A DNA stretch of 64,000 nt from Telluribacter humicola (GCF_017355935.1 NZ_JAFIQT010000005.1:248001-312000), one strand, 5' to 3'; shown: positions 1 to 9,191, numbered from the stretch's first letter. Program-made: numbers and translations. Notes: generated by a model from the letters alone, not told the origin.

Positions 1-10
1 ATCTTTAAGA

Positions 11-202
11 CTAAGCAAGCTGAACATTGACTGCGTTTAGTCCTTTCTTTCCTTCTTTAAGATCGAAAGTAACATCGTCATTTTCTCTGACCTCATCTAC
101 AAGTCCAGAAACGTGTACGAAGTACTCCTGACCTGATTTTTCGTCCTTGATAAACCCGAATCCCTTCTGGTCATTAAAGAACTTTACTGTTCCGTTATTC
201 AT
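11..202 (-). CDS. Cold-shock domain protein (CspA family)
   Basis: A 63-residue protein of the typical size for a stand-alone cold-shock domain. It starts MNNGTVKFFNDQKGFGFI and carries both nucleic-acid-binding motifs: RNP1 as KGFGFI (about residues 13-18) and RNP2 as YFVHVS (about 27-32). Family members bind single-stranded RNA or DNA in the cytoplasm and melt RNA structure. The gene follows a 183-base AT-rich region after the SIS gene on the same strand, so a long untranslated leader, common for csp genes, is possible. I found no clear TAnnTTTG element there. The family call is secure. Whether the gene is cold-induced or constitutive cannot be told. Confidence 0.95.
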   Translation of the reverse strand: MNNGTVKFFNDQKGFGFIKDEKSGQEYFVHVSGLVDEVRENDDVTFDLKEGKKGLNAVNVQLA

Positions 203-290
203 GTTGTTGTTTGTTATATTCTGTAATACTACATCTAAGATACGACTTAGGTTCGTAACTTTATTACAAAATCAGATAAAAAAATTACAA

Positions 291-317
291 TGTGCCCTCA
301 GGTGCTTTAAAGGCACA
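291..317 (-). terminator. Weak possible terminator after the SIS gene
   Basis: A six-base stem, TGTGCC pairing with GGCACA, read on the minus strand and followed a few bases later by a run of seven T. It lies between the stop of the SIS gene and the start of the cold-shock gene. The stem is short and the loop is long, so this is tentative. Confidence 0.3.
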
Positions 318-385
318 ATTTAATATATAAATATTTTTCTGCGTATAAGCTTTAAGTACCAAATTTGGACCTTTATTTACCTGTA

Positions 386-949
386 CTATATCCCCTGCTC
401 CATGATATCATAGCATAACATATGGCAGATGGTCATGTGTGCATCTTCTACCCGGCCATAATGTTCCGAGTCCACTACTACTACCTCCTGAGCTATTTCA
501 GCAAGTTTACCCTTTTTGCCCCCCACCAGGGCTACGGTTGTCAATCCGTTGTTATTGGCCCAGTCGATGGCCTTTACCAGATTGGGTGAGTTGCCACTCA
601 CGCTCATGGTCAATACCAGGTCCTGAGGCTGCGCGTAATTCTGTAGTTGAGCCATGTACACATCTTCGTAGGAATAATCATTTCCGAGTGCAGTGATCCA
701 GGCGGTGTTATCATTGAGCGACATACAGCGGAAGCGTTTCTTTAATGTATCCGATGCTCCCTTGCCCAGGTCAGTGATGAAATGAGACGCGTTAGCCGCA
801 CTCCCTCCGTTTCCGAATACAAATACCTGCCGGTTTTGAGCCCAGGCTTCCTTCAGCAGTTCAGCGATGCGGCCTACCTGTTCTAAGGGAATGGATTCGA
901 GCGTAGCCTTTTGCTGATCCAGATAAGTAGCGTAGTAGTTGGTTTTCAT
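386..949 (-). CDS. SIS-domain phosphosugar isomerase, GmhA-like
   Basis: A 187-residue single SIS domain, the length of sedoheptulose-7-phosphate isomerases. The phosphosugar-binding loops are visible: FGNGGSAANASHF (about 45-57) and SVSGNSPNLVKAI (about 116-128). A C-terminal DAHMTICHMLC segment sits where GmhA has its catalytic histidine. In GmhA the first helix carries a catalytic Glu (HFAAEL); here the equivalent stretch reads HFITDL, with Asp instead. True GmhA activity is therefore uncertain, and another keto/aldo phosphosugar isomerase is equally possible. It lies 8 bases after the ROK sugar kinase and is probably co-transcribed, suggesting a kinase-isomerase pair acting on one imported sugar. 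Confidence 0.85.
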   Translation of the reverse strand: MKTNYYATYLDQQKATLESIPLEQVGRIAELLKEAWAQNRQVFVFGNGGSAANASHFITDLGKGASDTLKKRFRCMSLNDNTAWITALGNDYSYEDVYMAQLQNYAQPQDLVLTMSVSGNSPNLVKAIDWANNNGLTTVALVGGKKGKLAEIAQEVVVVDSEHYGRVEDAHMTICHMLCYDIMEQGI

Positions 950-957
950 GTAATAGA

Positions 958-1860
958 TTATGAATTAGTAAGTAAAAGAGCCCCCGTAGGTACAACATCT
1001 TCCCCTAACTGAGAAAGTGCAATAACGGGGACCGGATGCAAAGTCGAAACAACATAGGCAGGCAAAGCCAGCCGCACCGCATTAAGTAAGGGATCACCGA
1101 TCAGAGATACTCCTCCTCCGAGGATGATGATTTCAGGATGAAACAGGTGAACCACATGTGAAAGTCCGAAAGCCAGGTTATCAGCGTACTGCATGAGTAT
1201 ATCACGGGCAGCCGGATCATTATTTTTGAGAGCTTCACTGAGGTACCTGGCTTCATGGGAGGTAGCCTCACCGATGGCTTTTTTGAGATAAGATGTTTCC
1301 GGCAGCGAGGGGAGCTTTTCTCTGATTGTATTATTTAGCGCCCACCCTGAACATACCGATTCCAGGCTATCCCCCTGCTTGTTCATACGTACATGCCCTA
1401 CTTCAGCCTCACCCGGAAAGGCACTATGAAATAATCGGCCTTCATTAACCATGCCTCCTCCTACCCCACTGCCGAGTGTAATATAAAATACATGTCTGTA
1501 TTCCTTTCCTGCTCCGCAAAGAGCTTCACCGAGTGCCGCCGTATTGGCATCGTTCTCTACAATTACCCTGGCTCCTGTATTCTCCTCTAACCAATTCTTT
1601 AGACTAAATCCAGCCCATCCTACTATCTGGTGGGAAGTTGCGATTAGTCCGGTCTCACGGTTTACCGGTCCACCGAAACCCACTCCTATCGCTTCAGGCT
1701 GATTAGGTAAAGTACCTAGTATCTGCTCAATGCTTAACAGTATCCCTTTTGCCCCCTGACTTCTATCCACTATAAATCGGTACCGCTCTTCTATTGTCCC
1801 ATCCGCCTTGCCTATCACTACTTGTATTTTTGTTCCGCCGATTTCGATGCCAATGTTCAT
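958..1860 (-). CDS. ROK family sugar kinase
   Basis: A 300-residue cytoplasmic ROK kinase when started at MNIGIEIGGTKIQV. The frame extends 19 codons upstream, but those residues are not family-like. Visible motifs are the N-terminal phosphate loop GIEIGGTK, the catalytic Asp region VENDANTAALGE, the glycine-rich LGSGVGGGMV, and the GEAEVGH histidine. The usual zinc site CxCGxxGCxE after that histidine is missing: the corresponding stretch is reduced to SVCSGWA with a single Cys. The family phosphorylates glucose, GlcNAc, ManNAc or fructose, and the substrate here is unknown. It is followed after 8 bases by the SIS isomerase, so the two likely act in sequence on one sugar. Confidence 0.9.
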   Translation of the reverse strand: MNIGIEIGGTKIQVVIGKADGTIEERYRFIVDRSQGAKGILLSIEQILGTLPNQPEAIGVGFGGPVNRETGLIATSHQIVGWAGFSLKNWLEENTGARVIVENDANTAALGEALCGAGKEYRHVFYITLGSGVGGGMVNEGRLFHSAFPGEAEVGHVRMNKQGDSLESVCSGWALNNTIREKLPSLPETSYLKKAIGEATSHEARYLSEALKNNDPAARDILMQYADNLAFGLSHVVHLFHPEIIILGGGVSLIGDPLLNAVRLALPAYVVSTLHPVPVIALSQLGEDVVPTGALLLTNS

Positions 1861-2078
1861 TCGGTGCAAATGGAATAGGTTGAGGTAACAGAGGTGTATT
1901 ATGAAATTAAAAAGCAAAGATGACTACATTTTACCTGTGCCTGGATCAATATCTTTAAGCAATGGCACAAGTTTTTAGTGATATAATCAAAAGCCTGAAT
2001 GAGCATCCATACCAGTAGTTGTTACAAAACCTTAGGAAATTCAGGCAGTTAAAGAAACAGTACTTAACACCGAAATTT

Positions 2079-2324
2079 ATGAAAACTAAAAATTGGATAT
2101 CTGGACTAGCGTCCATTTTTTTCCTGGCTTCCCTTTCCGTAGCATGTAGCTCCGAAACCGAAAGGAAAGCCGATAAAGTAACGGATGCCTACGAAGATGT
2201 AGTAGATGCCCGTCAGGAAGGCGACACCACCGAACTAAGAGAAGAACAAGCCGAGCTGGATACAGCCCGTCAGGAATATCGTGAAATGGCTAATGATCCT
2301 AACAAAGAAAACAAGACGGAGTAA
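2079..2324 (+). CDS. Small charged lipoprotein, function unknown
   Basis: An 81-residue predicted lipoprotein starting MKTKNWISGLASIFFL, with lipobox LSVAC placing the modified Cys at residue 23. The frame continues 20 codons upstream, but the internal Met gives a proper signal peptide. The mature part is rich in Glu, Asp, Arg and Lys, with the look of a single long helix or coiled coil (ADKVTDAYEDVVDARQEG, then REEQAELDTARQEYREM). It is isolated on the plus strand between two minus-strand genes and is followed by a strong hairpin. I do not recognise a family. Similar short helical lipoproteins occur in Bacteroidota and may be envelope- or stress-associated, which is inference. Confidence 0.7.
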   Translation: MKTKNWISGLASIFFLASLSVACSSETERKADKVTDAYEDVVDARQEGDTTELREEQAELDTARQEYREMANDPNKENKTE

Positions 2325-2347
2325 CGCCACTATACTTGCACAGTATA

Positions 2348-2395
2348 ATACTAAATCGGGTCAGGAACACATCTGTTTCTGACCCGATTTAGTAT
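2348..2395. terminator. Bidirectional terminator between convergent genes
   Basis: A 17-base perfect inverted repeat (arm ATACTAAATCGGGTCAG) at 2348-2364 and 2379-2395, with a 14-base loop. It lies between the plus-strand lipoprotein and the minus-strand PepSY gene, whose stop is at 2411, so it can end transcripts from both sides. Confidence 0.85.
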
Positions 2396-2410
2396 CATCT
2401 TTGAATACTT

Positions 2411-3574
2411 CTATCTCACTACCATACCCGCTACCGGCTTTTCTGCTTTTTGCTTCTCTGGTTTGCTTTTCTTCCTCCGTCCCCACCAGATCATAAAGCC
2501 TGTCACAGGCAGACTGGAGGCAATGAGGCTGGCAAAGAAGGCTATAATCTTTCCGACGATCCCTCCGATAGCTCCAACGTGGATATCATAGTTCATCCGC
2601 ATGATTTTATCAGCTACCGTAGCCTCTGCGAACCGACCGTATTGGTGAGTGACAGGGATTTCTTTCAATGTGTACTGGTCAAAGTACTGGTAGTCGGTCT
2701 TCCAGTAAGTATCGGGATCGGGATTAACGGCTATTTCGATTGACGAAGCCGCGCCCGATGGAACGTGTACTTCCAGCTTGGCCGGTGAAGTACTCAGGCC
2801 CGGATGCATCCTCATCCAGATCCTATCCATAGCCGGTACGTTTGAAGCAGCCGACACAAGTGTAGTATCAGAAGCAGGCTCGTAAAAGTCTATTTTCTGC
2901 TTTCCACCGGAAGCTACCCAATAGACGGAATTAGAGAACCACTGAAAGCCCATCACCAGACCCGTCAACGCTATGAAGATAGCTACCCAGGTCATGTAGA
3001 AGCCCAGTACATTGTGCGCATCATAATTGACCCGTCGCCACTTCGCATTCCACTTAATGTTGAACCGTTGCTTTTGGGCTGCCTTGTTCTTAGGCCACCA
3101 CAGTACCAGCCCGGTTATCATCAGGATCACAAAGATAAGCGTAGCTGTGGCCAAGACCGGTTGGCCTACTTTAGGAGGTAACCACAGGTAGTAATGCCCC
3201 ATGATGATAAACCGGAAAAAGTCCCGACTCATATCTTTGACCTGAAGTACCTTGCCGGTGTACGGATCCACATATACGATGTAATAGTACTCTGGCTCCA
3301 TAGCAAAATAGACTACCTCGGAAGACCGTCCCTGGCGGTAGCTTACACTATGGGCATGCTTACCGGGTAGCTCCTTATCAGCGATCTGCCGGAGTACTGA
3401 GGGGGCAAGTTTGGGAGCATCTGCCTGCTCTACATACCGATAGCTCTGGGTGAGGTCTTCGATTTCGCGCTGAAAGGCCAGCATACATCCTGTAATTCCC
3501 AGAAACAGCACCAGTAGCCCGGATGCAAATCCGAGCCATAGGTGCATAGTGCCAATTGCTTTTTTGAAATTCAT
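2411..3574 (-). CDS. PepSY-associated membrane protein (PiuB-like)
   Basis: A 387-residue inner-membrane protein of the PepSY-associated TM family. It has a first membrane span at about 7-33 (MHLWLGFASGLLVLFLGITG), a periplasmic PepSY-like region (about 40-130, including YYIVYVDPYTGKVL), spans at about 140-160 and 190-215, a second periplasmic region, and a last span at about 335-360 (SLIASSLPVTGFMIWW) before a Lys-rich tail. Conserved His residues near the spans (MHLW, GHYYLW, DAHNVLG, HVGAIGG) fit a heme- or quinone-linked ferric reductase role proposed for the family. It begins 2 bases after the siderophore receptor stop, so they form one operon, probably for releasing iron from the imported siderophore. 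Confidence 0.9.
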   Translation of the reverse strand: MNFKKAIGTMHLWLGFASGLLVLFLGITGCMLAFQREIEDLTQSYRYVEQADAPKLAPSVLRQIADKELPGKHAHSVSYRQGRSSEVVYFAMEPEYYYIVYVDPYTGKVLQVKDMSRDFFRFIIMGHYYLWLPPKVGQPVLATATLIFVILMITGLVLWWPKNKAAQKQRFNIKWNAKWRRVNYDAHNVLGFYMTWVAIFIALTGLVMGFQWFSNSVYWVASGGKQKIDFYEPASDTTLVSAASNVPAMDRIWMRMHPGLSTSPAKLEVHVPSGAASSIEIAVNPDPDTYWKTDYQYFDQYTLKEIPVTHQYGRFAEATVADKIMRMNYDIHVGAIGGIVGKIIAFFASLIASSLPVTGFMIWWGRRKKSKPEKQKAEKPVAGMVVR

Positions 3575-3576
3575 GC

Positions 3577-5946
3577 TTAGAATCTATATCCAACACTGAT
3601 ACGTACATTACGCGGGGCTTCGGCCTGCCAGTAGAAGCCATCCGAAGTGCCATCGTAGTTAAAGTCGTAGGGGGCTCCTGAGTAGAGGTAGGTGTTGAGG
3701 AGGTTATTGACATTCACCGCCAGGGTTACCTTTTTGAACTGATAGGACACGGCTCCATCCAGGCGGAAATAGTTGGGGAGTGCACTGTTAGTACCATCCG
3801 CTATAAACCATGGGTGCCGGTTCACCTGATACTGATAGCCAAGCGATACTCCCAGACCCTGCAGGGTACCCTTGCCATGACGGTAGTTGAGCCAGGCGTT
3901 GGTCACGTGCTCAGCAAAGCCCGGCACTTTAGTACCTACTTTGGCCGGATCTGTATCCTTGGTAATTTCAGAGTTAGTATAGGCATAGTTCACTACTGCA
4001 TTAAGACCAGTTACAATTTCACCGGTTATATCCAGTTCCACCCCTTGTGTACGCGTCTGGCCCAGTTGCAGCGATAGTGTTTGGGTCGGATCACTAGGAT
4101 CACCTACCAGCTGGTTGTTCTTAGTAATCTGATATAGTGAAAGGGTTGAGTTCCAGCGACCGCCAAACCAGTCTTTTTTCACACCCAGTTCTGTATTATT
4201 TCCGGAGATGGGTTTTACCTTTTCGTCGTTAGCCAGTCGGCCGGTCTGGGGAATGAAAGCCTGGTCGTACAGGGCGTACACCGATGTATACTTGTTAAGG
4301 GAAGCACTCAGACCAACGCGTGGGGTAAACTTCTGGTTGTTGATCAGGGTCGTATACTGGTTGGTTTCGGCTATGGTATAGCGGCCGGCAAGGGTAAGGC
4401 GAAGCTGATTACTGAAGAAGCCAAGTTCGTCCTGTACGTACAGAGCTCCGTACTTCTGAGCCAGAATATTACCAGCGGCTCTTTCTTCTAGTGACTTAGA
4501 GCGATCTATGACCGGTACTGAGCTTTCGGAGAAACCATAAACAGGGTTATAGATATTGAAAGGTACTGTTTCGTCCAACACAAAGTATTGATTCCAGTCG
4601 GCCAGGTATTTTTTGCTGCCCAGATCCAGCCCTCCCAATATCCGGTGTGATACTTTACCGGTCCGGATGTTTCCATTTATAAATAGCTGTCCGAATTTGC
4701 TCTTATTAGAGGCGTCCCAGCTACTGAGCGTGCGTTGCATATCGCCGTTTGCGGCTACACTGGCGACCCATAGAGAGCTACCCACCTGGCTGTAATCGAA
4801 GTAGGCAGTCTGGGCAGTGAGTTTCCAGTTCGGGTTGAAGGAGTGCTCAAAGGTAAGGAACGAACTGTTGTCCCGCATGGTAGAGGGTTCCAGATTGGGA
4901 TCGGCAATCGTAAAGTTTTGGGGACGATCAGCGTACGAACGGGCCGAAAATACATAGGCCGATCCGATCGCTGACATTTTGGAGTACTGATGAGTAAATT
5001 CGGCGGTTATAGAAGTCTTATCTGAGATGCGGTACTTCAACACCGGAGCAATGGAGTACCGGTTGTTGTACTCGTAGTCCCGCCAGGAATCTTTTTTCTG
5101 TCCCATTACATTGAGGCGGTACAGGAGCTTACCATCACCAGTAAGTTGTCCGTCCAGATCGGCCGTAGCCCGCAGTGTATTGAAGCTCCCAACGGTCAGG
5201 TTCAGTTCCTGCCGGGTTTGTCCGGTTGGTTTCTTGGTTACCACATTATAGAAGCCACTGGGGTCACCATTAGCCAGCATAAATCCGGCGGGTCCTTTTA
5301 CAAATTCAATACGATCAACAAATGACATATCTTCTGACAGAGGTCCCCAGGTAGACTCGATATTCATGCCATTGCGGAAGGGAGCAATACGTGCTCCGCG
5401 CATATTCATGCGGGTATAGTTGCCCCAGTGCTCCTGGATGGTAACGCCACTTACGTTACGGGACACCCCTTCCAATAGATCAAATACCCGCTGGTCTTTC
5501 AGGAGGTCACTGGTAATCACCTGAATGTTCTGTGGGATTTCGAGGAGAGGCGCTCCGATGCGCAGAGCCTCCGAAGGGGTATTTACCTTATAATTCTTGT
5601 TACTGGCCGACACTACTAGTTCTTTTAGTTGAGATGCATTCTCCTGCAATTCAAAATCCAGGCTTACTTCTTCATCCTGAGCAACGGATACTTGTTTTTC
5701 CTGAGTAACCAGTCCTACTGATGTGACACGTACGGTGTAGGTTCCGGGTTTGATACGGCGTAACAGGTAAGTACCCTTATCATCGGTTGTTGTACCAATA
5801 CCAGTACCCTTAACCAAAAGTGAAACGTGCTCAGCCGGATTGCCATCCTTGGTATGAATCTTGCCTTTGATGGTACCTCCCTGTTGAGCTACCACCTCTC
5901 CATAAAGGCAAAGCAGAAGGGAAAATAGGAATATAGTTGCTCTCAT
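3577..5946 (-). CDS. TonB-dependent siderophore receptor
   Basis: A 789-residue outer-membrane receptor. It has a signal peptide (about 1-20, ending VVAQ), a CarboxypepD_reg-like beta domain (about 24-105, GGTIKGKIHTKDGNPAEHV), a plug domain (about 120-235, with EIPQNIQVITSDLL and VEFVKGPAGFMLANGDPSG), and a 22-strand barrel ending RNVRISVGYRF with a terminal Phe. The plug wording, including IPQNIQVIT and GPAGFM, is typical of ferric hydroxamate or ferrichrome receptors of the FhuA/FoxA type. The PepSY membrane protein follows directly. The ligand cannot be named. Iron control is expected, but I could not identify a Fur box upstream. Confidence 0.93.
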   Translation of the reverse strand: MRATIFLFSLLLCLYGEVVAQQGGTIKGKIHTKDGNPAEHVSLLVKGTGIGTTTDDKGTYLLRRIKPGTYTVRVTSVGLVTQEKQVSVAQDEEVSLDFELQENASQLKELVVSASNKNYKVNTPSEALRIGAPLLEIPQNIQVITSDLLKDQRVFDLLEGVSRNVSGVTIQEHWGNYTRMNMRGARIAPFRNGMNIESTWGPLSEDMSFVDRIEFVKGPAGFMLANGDPSGFYNVVTKKPTGQTRQELNLTVGSFNTLRATADLDGQLTGDGKLLYRLNVMGQKKDSWRDYEYNNRYSIAPVLKYRISDKTSITAEFTHQYSKMSAIGSAYVFSARSYADRPQNFTIADPNLEPSTMRDNSSFLTFEHSFNPNWKLTAQTAYFDYSQVGSSLWVASVAANGDMQRTLSSWDASNKSKFGQLFINGNIRTGKVSHRILGGLDLGSKKYLADWNQYFVLDETVPFNIYNPVYGFSESSVPVIDRSKSLEERAAGNILAQKYGALYVQDELGFFSNQLRLTLAGRYTIAETNQYTTLINNQKFTPRVGLSASLNKYTSVYALYDQAFIPQTGRLANDEKVKPISGNNTELGVKKDWFGGRWNSTLSLYQITKNNQLVGDPSDPTQTLSLQLGQTRTQGVELDITGEIVTGLNAVVNYAYTNSEITKDTDPAKVGTKVPGFAEHVTNAWLNYRHGKGTLQGLGVSLGYQYQVNRHPWFIADGTNSALPNYFRLDGAVSYQFKKVTLAVNVNNLLNTYLYSGAPYDFNYDGTSDGFYWQAEAPRNVRISVGYRF

Positions 5947-6171
5947 TTTATTTAGATTAAATATAAATAATAAGACAAACTAAAACAACAGAAGCGGGAT
6001 ATCCAAGCAAAGCAAGAGTTTATTTTTAATTATTCTAAATAAACATATTATTTTAAGATTCAATAGTATTATCATGTGCTATTCTAGCTCTAATGTACAT
6101 TTATACTAAGACTATTTCGCTCCTACAAAGGTGGCTCAACTTATCATGTTTATTTAGAGTACATAAGCAAA

Positions 6172-6210
6172 AAACCCATAGCCTGATAGTTTGTATCAGG
6201 CTATGGGTTT
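6172..6210. terminator. Terminator after the HEAT/cytochrome gene
   Basis: A 17-base perfect inverted repeat (arm AAACCCATAGCCTGATA) at 6172-6188 and 6194-6210 with a 5-base loop, flanked by A and T tracts. It lies 22 bases past the stop of the 6233-8881 gene and upstream of the siderophore receptor, so it separates the two units. Bases 5947-6171 are AT-rich and must hold the receptor promoter, but no clear element was found. Confidence 0.85.
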
Positions 6211-6232
6211 AATATACTGCTACTGGATAGTA

Positions 6233-8881
6233 CTACTTCTTCTGCTGGGATAGGAAGGTGATTAGCGAAGCAAACTCTTCGTAGGAGAGTGAATTAGCCA
6301 GTCCGCTAGGCATCATGGAAGTTTCCATCTCTTCCCGCTTGATAACATCCGAAGCTTTGATACGATATACTTGTCCGGTGATATCCCGCAGTACCAAGCG
6401 ATCAGCCGACTCTTCGGTTACGAAGCCCATGTAGCTTTTGTTGCCTTTGGCCGTGATCATCACCGAAGCAAAGCCCTGTGAAATGGAAGCATTAGGCTTC
6501 AGGATCGATTCAGCGATCTGCTCACGGTTCATGATAGAGCCGATCTGCCCCATGAATGGACCTTTCATAGTTTCCCCTTTAGAAATGCTGTGGCAGGCGA
6601 TACACCCCTGGGTTGTAAACAGCTTCTTACCGACGGCAGGGTCACCCGGTAGTTTGTCCATAGCCAGCATGACATCTTCTATAGATGACTCACCCACCTG
6701 ACCTTTCTTGTTCTTTATCTTTTCCAGATCAACCTTCACTTCTTCTTTGGCTGCCACTACCGGCTCATCGGTACCCAGTTCGGGTATATCCAGGCGCATA
6801 CGGCTGTTCAGGTCCTTATAGAACTGCTTATCTGAAGACGCTTTTACCTCCTTTACCAACAAGTCTTTGATAGCAGGAGACGATTCCCATTCAATGGCCT
6901 TATAGTAAGGACCGTGGGTATCGGGGCGGGTACTCCACCACCATGAACCATCGTAAGGAGCTTCCTGCTTGTACAAACGAGCCAGGGTAGTGATGATCTG
7001 CTTTTTCAATTCAGCATCTTTGGCGTTATCATAGGCTTTCAACAAACCATTAACCGCTTTGGGATCGTGCATATAACGTAGCGCCCACAGAGCCAGCGTA
7101 GAGTTTTTGGTGCCAACGGCCTGTACCGCTTCGTCCACAGCATTGAGACTTACCAGCGCCTTAACGGCCAGGTGAGGCAGGATAATGGCTGAATTAGGAG
7201 TAGCGTGGGGACCTTCTGCACCCAGAGCCGGAGCTACGAATGTAGCAGGTACAGGGGTATTCAGTAGAGCCTGTACCGCTTCTTTCCGATCTAACCGACC
7301 TAATCCGATGATAGCCGCACTGCGTACACGGGGTGAGGCATCATTCAATGCGTTCATGAAGGGCTCAACCGGTACGTTAGCCGCAACTGCTTTACGATCT
7401 GACAGCGCACGAAGGGCATATTCACGCATGGCAGGCTCTTCTGTCAGTTTCACCAGGTTAGCCACACTACCGGCACCGGCAGCCTGGGTATATGTGTACA
7501 TACCGGCTATACGCACAGGCAGAGACTGGCTCTTATCGGCAGCTACTTTCCAGGCAGCTTCGGAGGCCTGCTTAGCTGGACGAGTAAGCAACTCCTGCTG
7601 AGCCGCCAGGCGAGCGACTCCACTACCTGACTCAAGGAGGCTAGCTAATTGTTTTATCGAAGCTTTCTTCAGATCAGCGAATGGCTGGTACTTCCAGTTC
7701 TGAGGTACAGCTCTTACTACAAATCCTTTGGATGGGCTACCTGAGTAGCCGGCTCCATCCCAGGCCGACAGATACATACGGCCGGAAGCATCAATATCTA
7801 CGTCAGTAATCTGAGCCAGCTTGATAAATTCTTCTTCCTGCTGGGTAAAGCTGGGGCCGTCGGGCTTCACACGGTGAATGTACAGTTGGTTGCGTCCCCA
7901 GTCGGCCATCATTGGTACTTGGTTGTACTTAGCGGGCCAATTAGCATCATCAATAAACAGGGCTCCTGTACCCGAACCACCTCCAACGTCAATAAGGGCC
8001 GGTATTATTTCATCCGTAAAGTGTTTGAAAAGTACCGGATAGCCGTACTCACCCGACTGGATCTGATGGGTAAACCGGATGTTCCATCCGCCACCATCGT
8101 TGGTATTACCCCGGGTAAAGATATTCATGTAGGGATCAATAGCTACATCATAAATATTCCGCATACCGTGCGTGTAAACCTCCATCTCAGTACCATCAGG
8201 ACGTACCCGTACGATCCCTCCACCCAGCTGGGTCAATTTCTTGCCAGAGCGATCTACGGCTCCGTGGAAACCAAAATCCCCCACAGCGATGTATATCCAG
8301 CCATCAATCCCCATCCGGATACCGTTGGTAGCATGGTCGGTACCGCGGCTTTGAATAAACTTAGGAGAGCTGATATTTTGGATCAGCGGCTTAGAAGGGC
8401 CATCGGCTAAGCCATCACCATTTTTATCCTCAAATACAACCAGGTCCATACCGGTAGCGATGCCAGTCTCGGGTGAAAAGGTAGTATGCAGTACAAACAC
8501 CTGATCACCTCTGGCTATAATACCACGCGGGTTATCTACCATGGCAAAGGTGGTGTGCTTATCCATCTTGCCATCGTTGTTGCTATCTACAAGCCTCACA
8601 ATGCTTCCTTTACCGGGTTTTTTGCCAAGTGAGCCAATCATATCTACTCCTATAAATACCTCACCGTTAGGAGCAACCGCCAGACAGGCAGGGCTTGGGG
8701 TAATGTCAGCACCCACAAAATGGGTAATGTTGAGTTCGGCCGGCCATTTGGCCGCATTGGGCAGGGAGTCCGCTTTGGCAAATACTTCCTGTTTAATGGG
8801 GGCATCTTCTGTCTTACTACTTCCATCAAACCAGAGGTACACCAGGAAGGAAAACAGCAGACTTAGAGAAATTCTGAACAT
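6233..8881 (-). CDS. Secreted GSDH-like propeller + HEAT repeats + cytochrome c
   Basis: An 882-residue exported protein resembling the membrane-bound dehydrogenases with a PVC-type heme-binding domain. After an N-terminal hydrophobic segment (about 2-18) comes a beta-propeller (about 50-400) with the glucose/sorbosone dehydrogenase-like stretch HATNGIRMGIDGWIYIAVGD. HEAT-like helical repeats follow (about 405-690), then a monoheme c domain (about 745-882) with CIACH at 760-764 and a possible distal Met in EMETSMMPSG. Known relatives are thought to oxidise sugars or alcohols in the periplasm and pass electrons to cytochromes; the substrate is unknown. It is monocistronic, with a -7-like element 72 bases upstream and a strong terminator after it. 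Confidence 0.88.
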   Translation of the reverse strand: MFRISLSLLFSFLVYLWFDGSSKTEDAPIKQEVFAKADSLPNAAKWPAELNITHFVGADITPSPACLAVAPNGEVFIGVDMIGSLGKKPGKGSIVRLVDSNNDGKMDKHTTFAMVDNPRGIIARGDQVFVLHTTFSPETGIATGMDLVVFEDKNGDGLADGPSKPLIQNISSPKFIQSRGTDHATNGIRMGIDGWIYIAVGDFGFHGAVDRSGKKLTQLGGGIVRVRPDGTEMEVYTHGMRNIYDVAIDPYMNIFTRGNTNDGGGWNIRFTHQIQSGEYGYPVLFKHFTDEIIPALIDVGGGSGTGALFIDDANWPAKYNQVPMMADWGRNQLYIHRVKPDGPSFTQQEEEFIKLAQITDVDIDASGRMYLSAWDGAGYSGSPSKGFVVRAVPQNWKYQPFADLKKASIKQLASLLESGSGVARLAAQQELLTRPAKQASEAAWKVAADKSQSLPVRIAGMYTYTQAAGAGSVANLVKLTEEPAMREYALRALSDRKAVAANVPVEPFMNALNDASPRVRSAAIIGLGRLDRKEAVQALLNTPVPATFVAPALGAEGPHATPNSAIILPHLAVKALVSLNAVDEAVQAVGTKNSTLALWALRYMHDPKAVNGLLKAYDNAKDAELKKQIITTLARLYKQEAPYDGSWWWSTRPDTHGPYYKAIEWESSPAIKDLLVKEVKASSDKQFYKDLNSRMRLDIPELGTDEPVVAAKEEVKVDLEKIKNKKGQVGESSIEDVMLAMDKLPGDPAVGKKLFTTQGCIACHSISKGETMKGPFMGQIGSIMNREQIAESILKPNASISQGFASVMITAKGNKSYMGFVTEESADRLVLRDITGQVYRIKASDVIKREEMETSMMPSGLANSLSYEEFASLITFLSQQKK

Positions 8882-8952
8882 ACTTGAATTACATTAAGGC
8901 TGGTAAAGAGTAGATATTAATGAAAATGAAATGTGTTAAAACTTATAAGAGT

Positions 8953-8960
8953 CAAAAATA
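8953..8960 (-). promoter_or_regulatory. Candidate -7 element for the HEAT/cytochrome gene
   Basis: CAAAAATA on the plus strand, which reads TATTTTTG on the transcribed strand and matches the Bacteroidota -7 consensus TAnnTTTG. It lies 72 bases before the ATG at 8881. I did not find a well-spaced -33 TTG, so this rests on one element. Confidence 0.4.
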
Positions 8961-9148
8961 CTCTAAATATACCGATGGTCTCCATTTCTAACCAGTCTTT
9001 GTTCAAAAATTCATATTATGAGTCCGATTGTATACAAAGGGTTATATGAATGTATGCGGCTATAAAGGGTACCTCTACTAAGAACTCCATATATAAGGTT
9101 GGCAATTAAATTGACGAGAATATAGAAAGCGTGTAATACTGGCTATAA
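8961..9148. other. AT-rich intergenic stretch, nothing further seen
   Basis: The 338-base gap at 8882-9219 contains the candidate promoter on its left and the SusD terminator on its right. Between them I see AT-rich sequence without a convincing reading frame, repeat or RNA gene. Confidence 0.5.
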
Positions 9149-9191
9149 AAAAGGCCATCCATCCAGCTTACAGTCGGATGGGTGGCCTTTT
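9149..9191. terminator. Terminator after the first SusC/SusD pair
   Basis: An inverted repeat of about 16 base pairs (arm AAAAGGCCATCCATCC at 9149-9164, partner GGATGGGTGGCCTTTT at 9176-9191, one mismatch or wobble) with an 11-base loop. It lies 28 bases past the SusD stop at 9220. On the minus strand it is followed by a T-rich tract. Confidence 0.85.

Noticed and set aside
386-1860. Heptose (LPS core) biosynthesis locus
   Set aside because: The isomerase lacks the GmhA Glu and its partner is a ROK sugar kinase; no HldE- or GmhB-like gene is present.
7874-8410. Plus-strand frame of 178 residues
   Set aside because: Antisense to the propeller of the HEAT/cytochrome protein; a shadow of its codon pattern.
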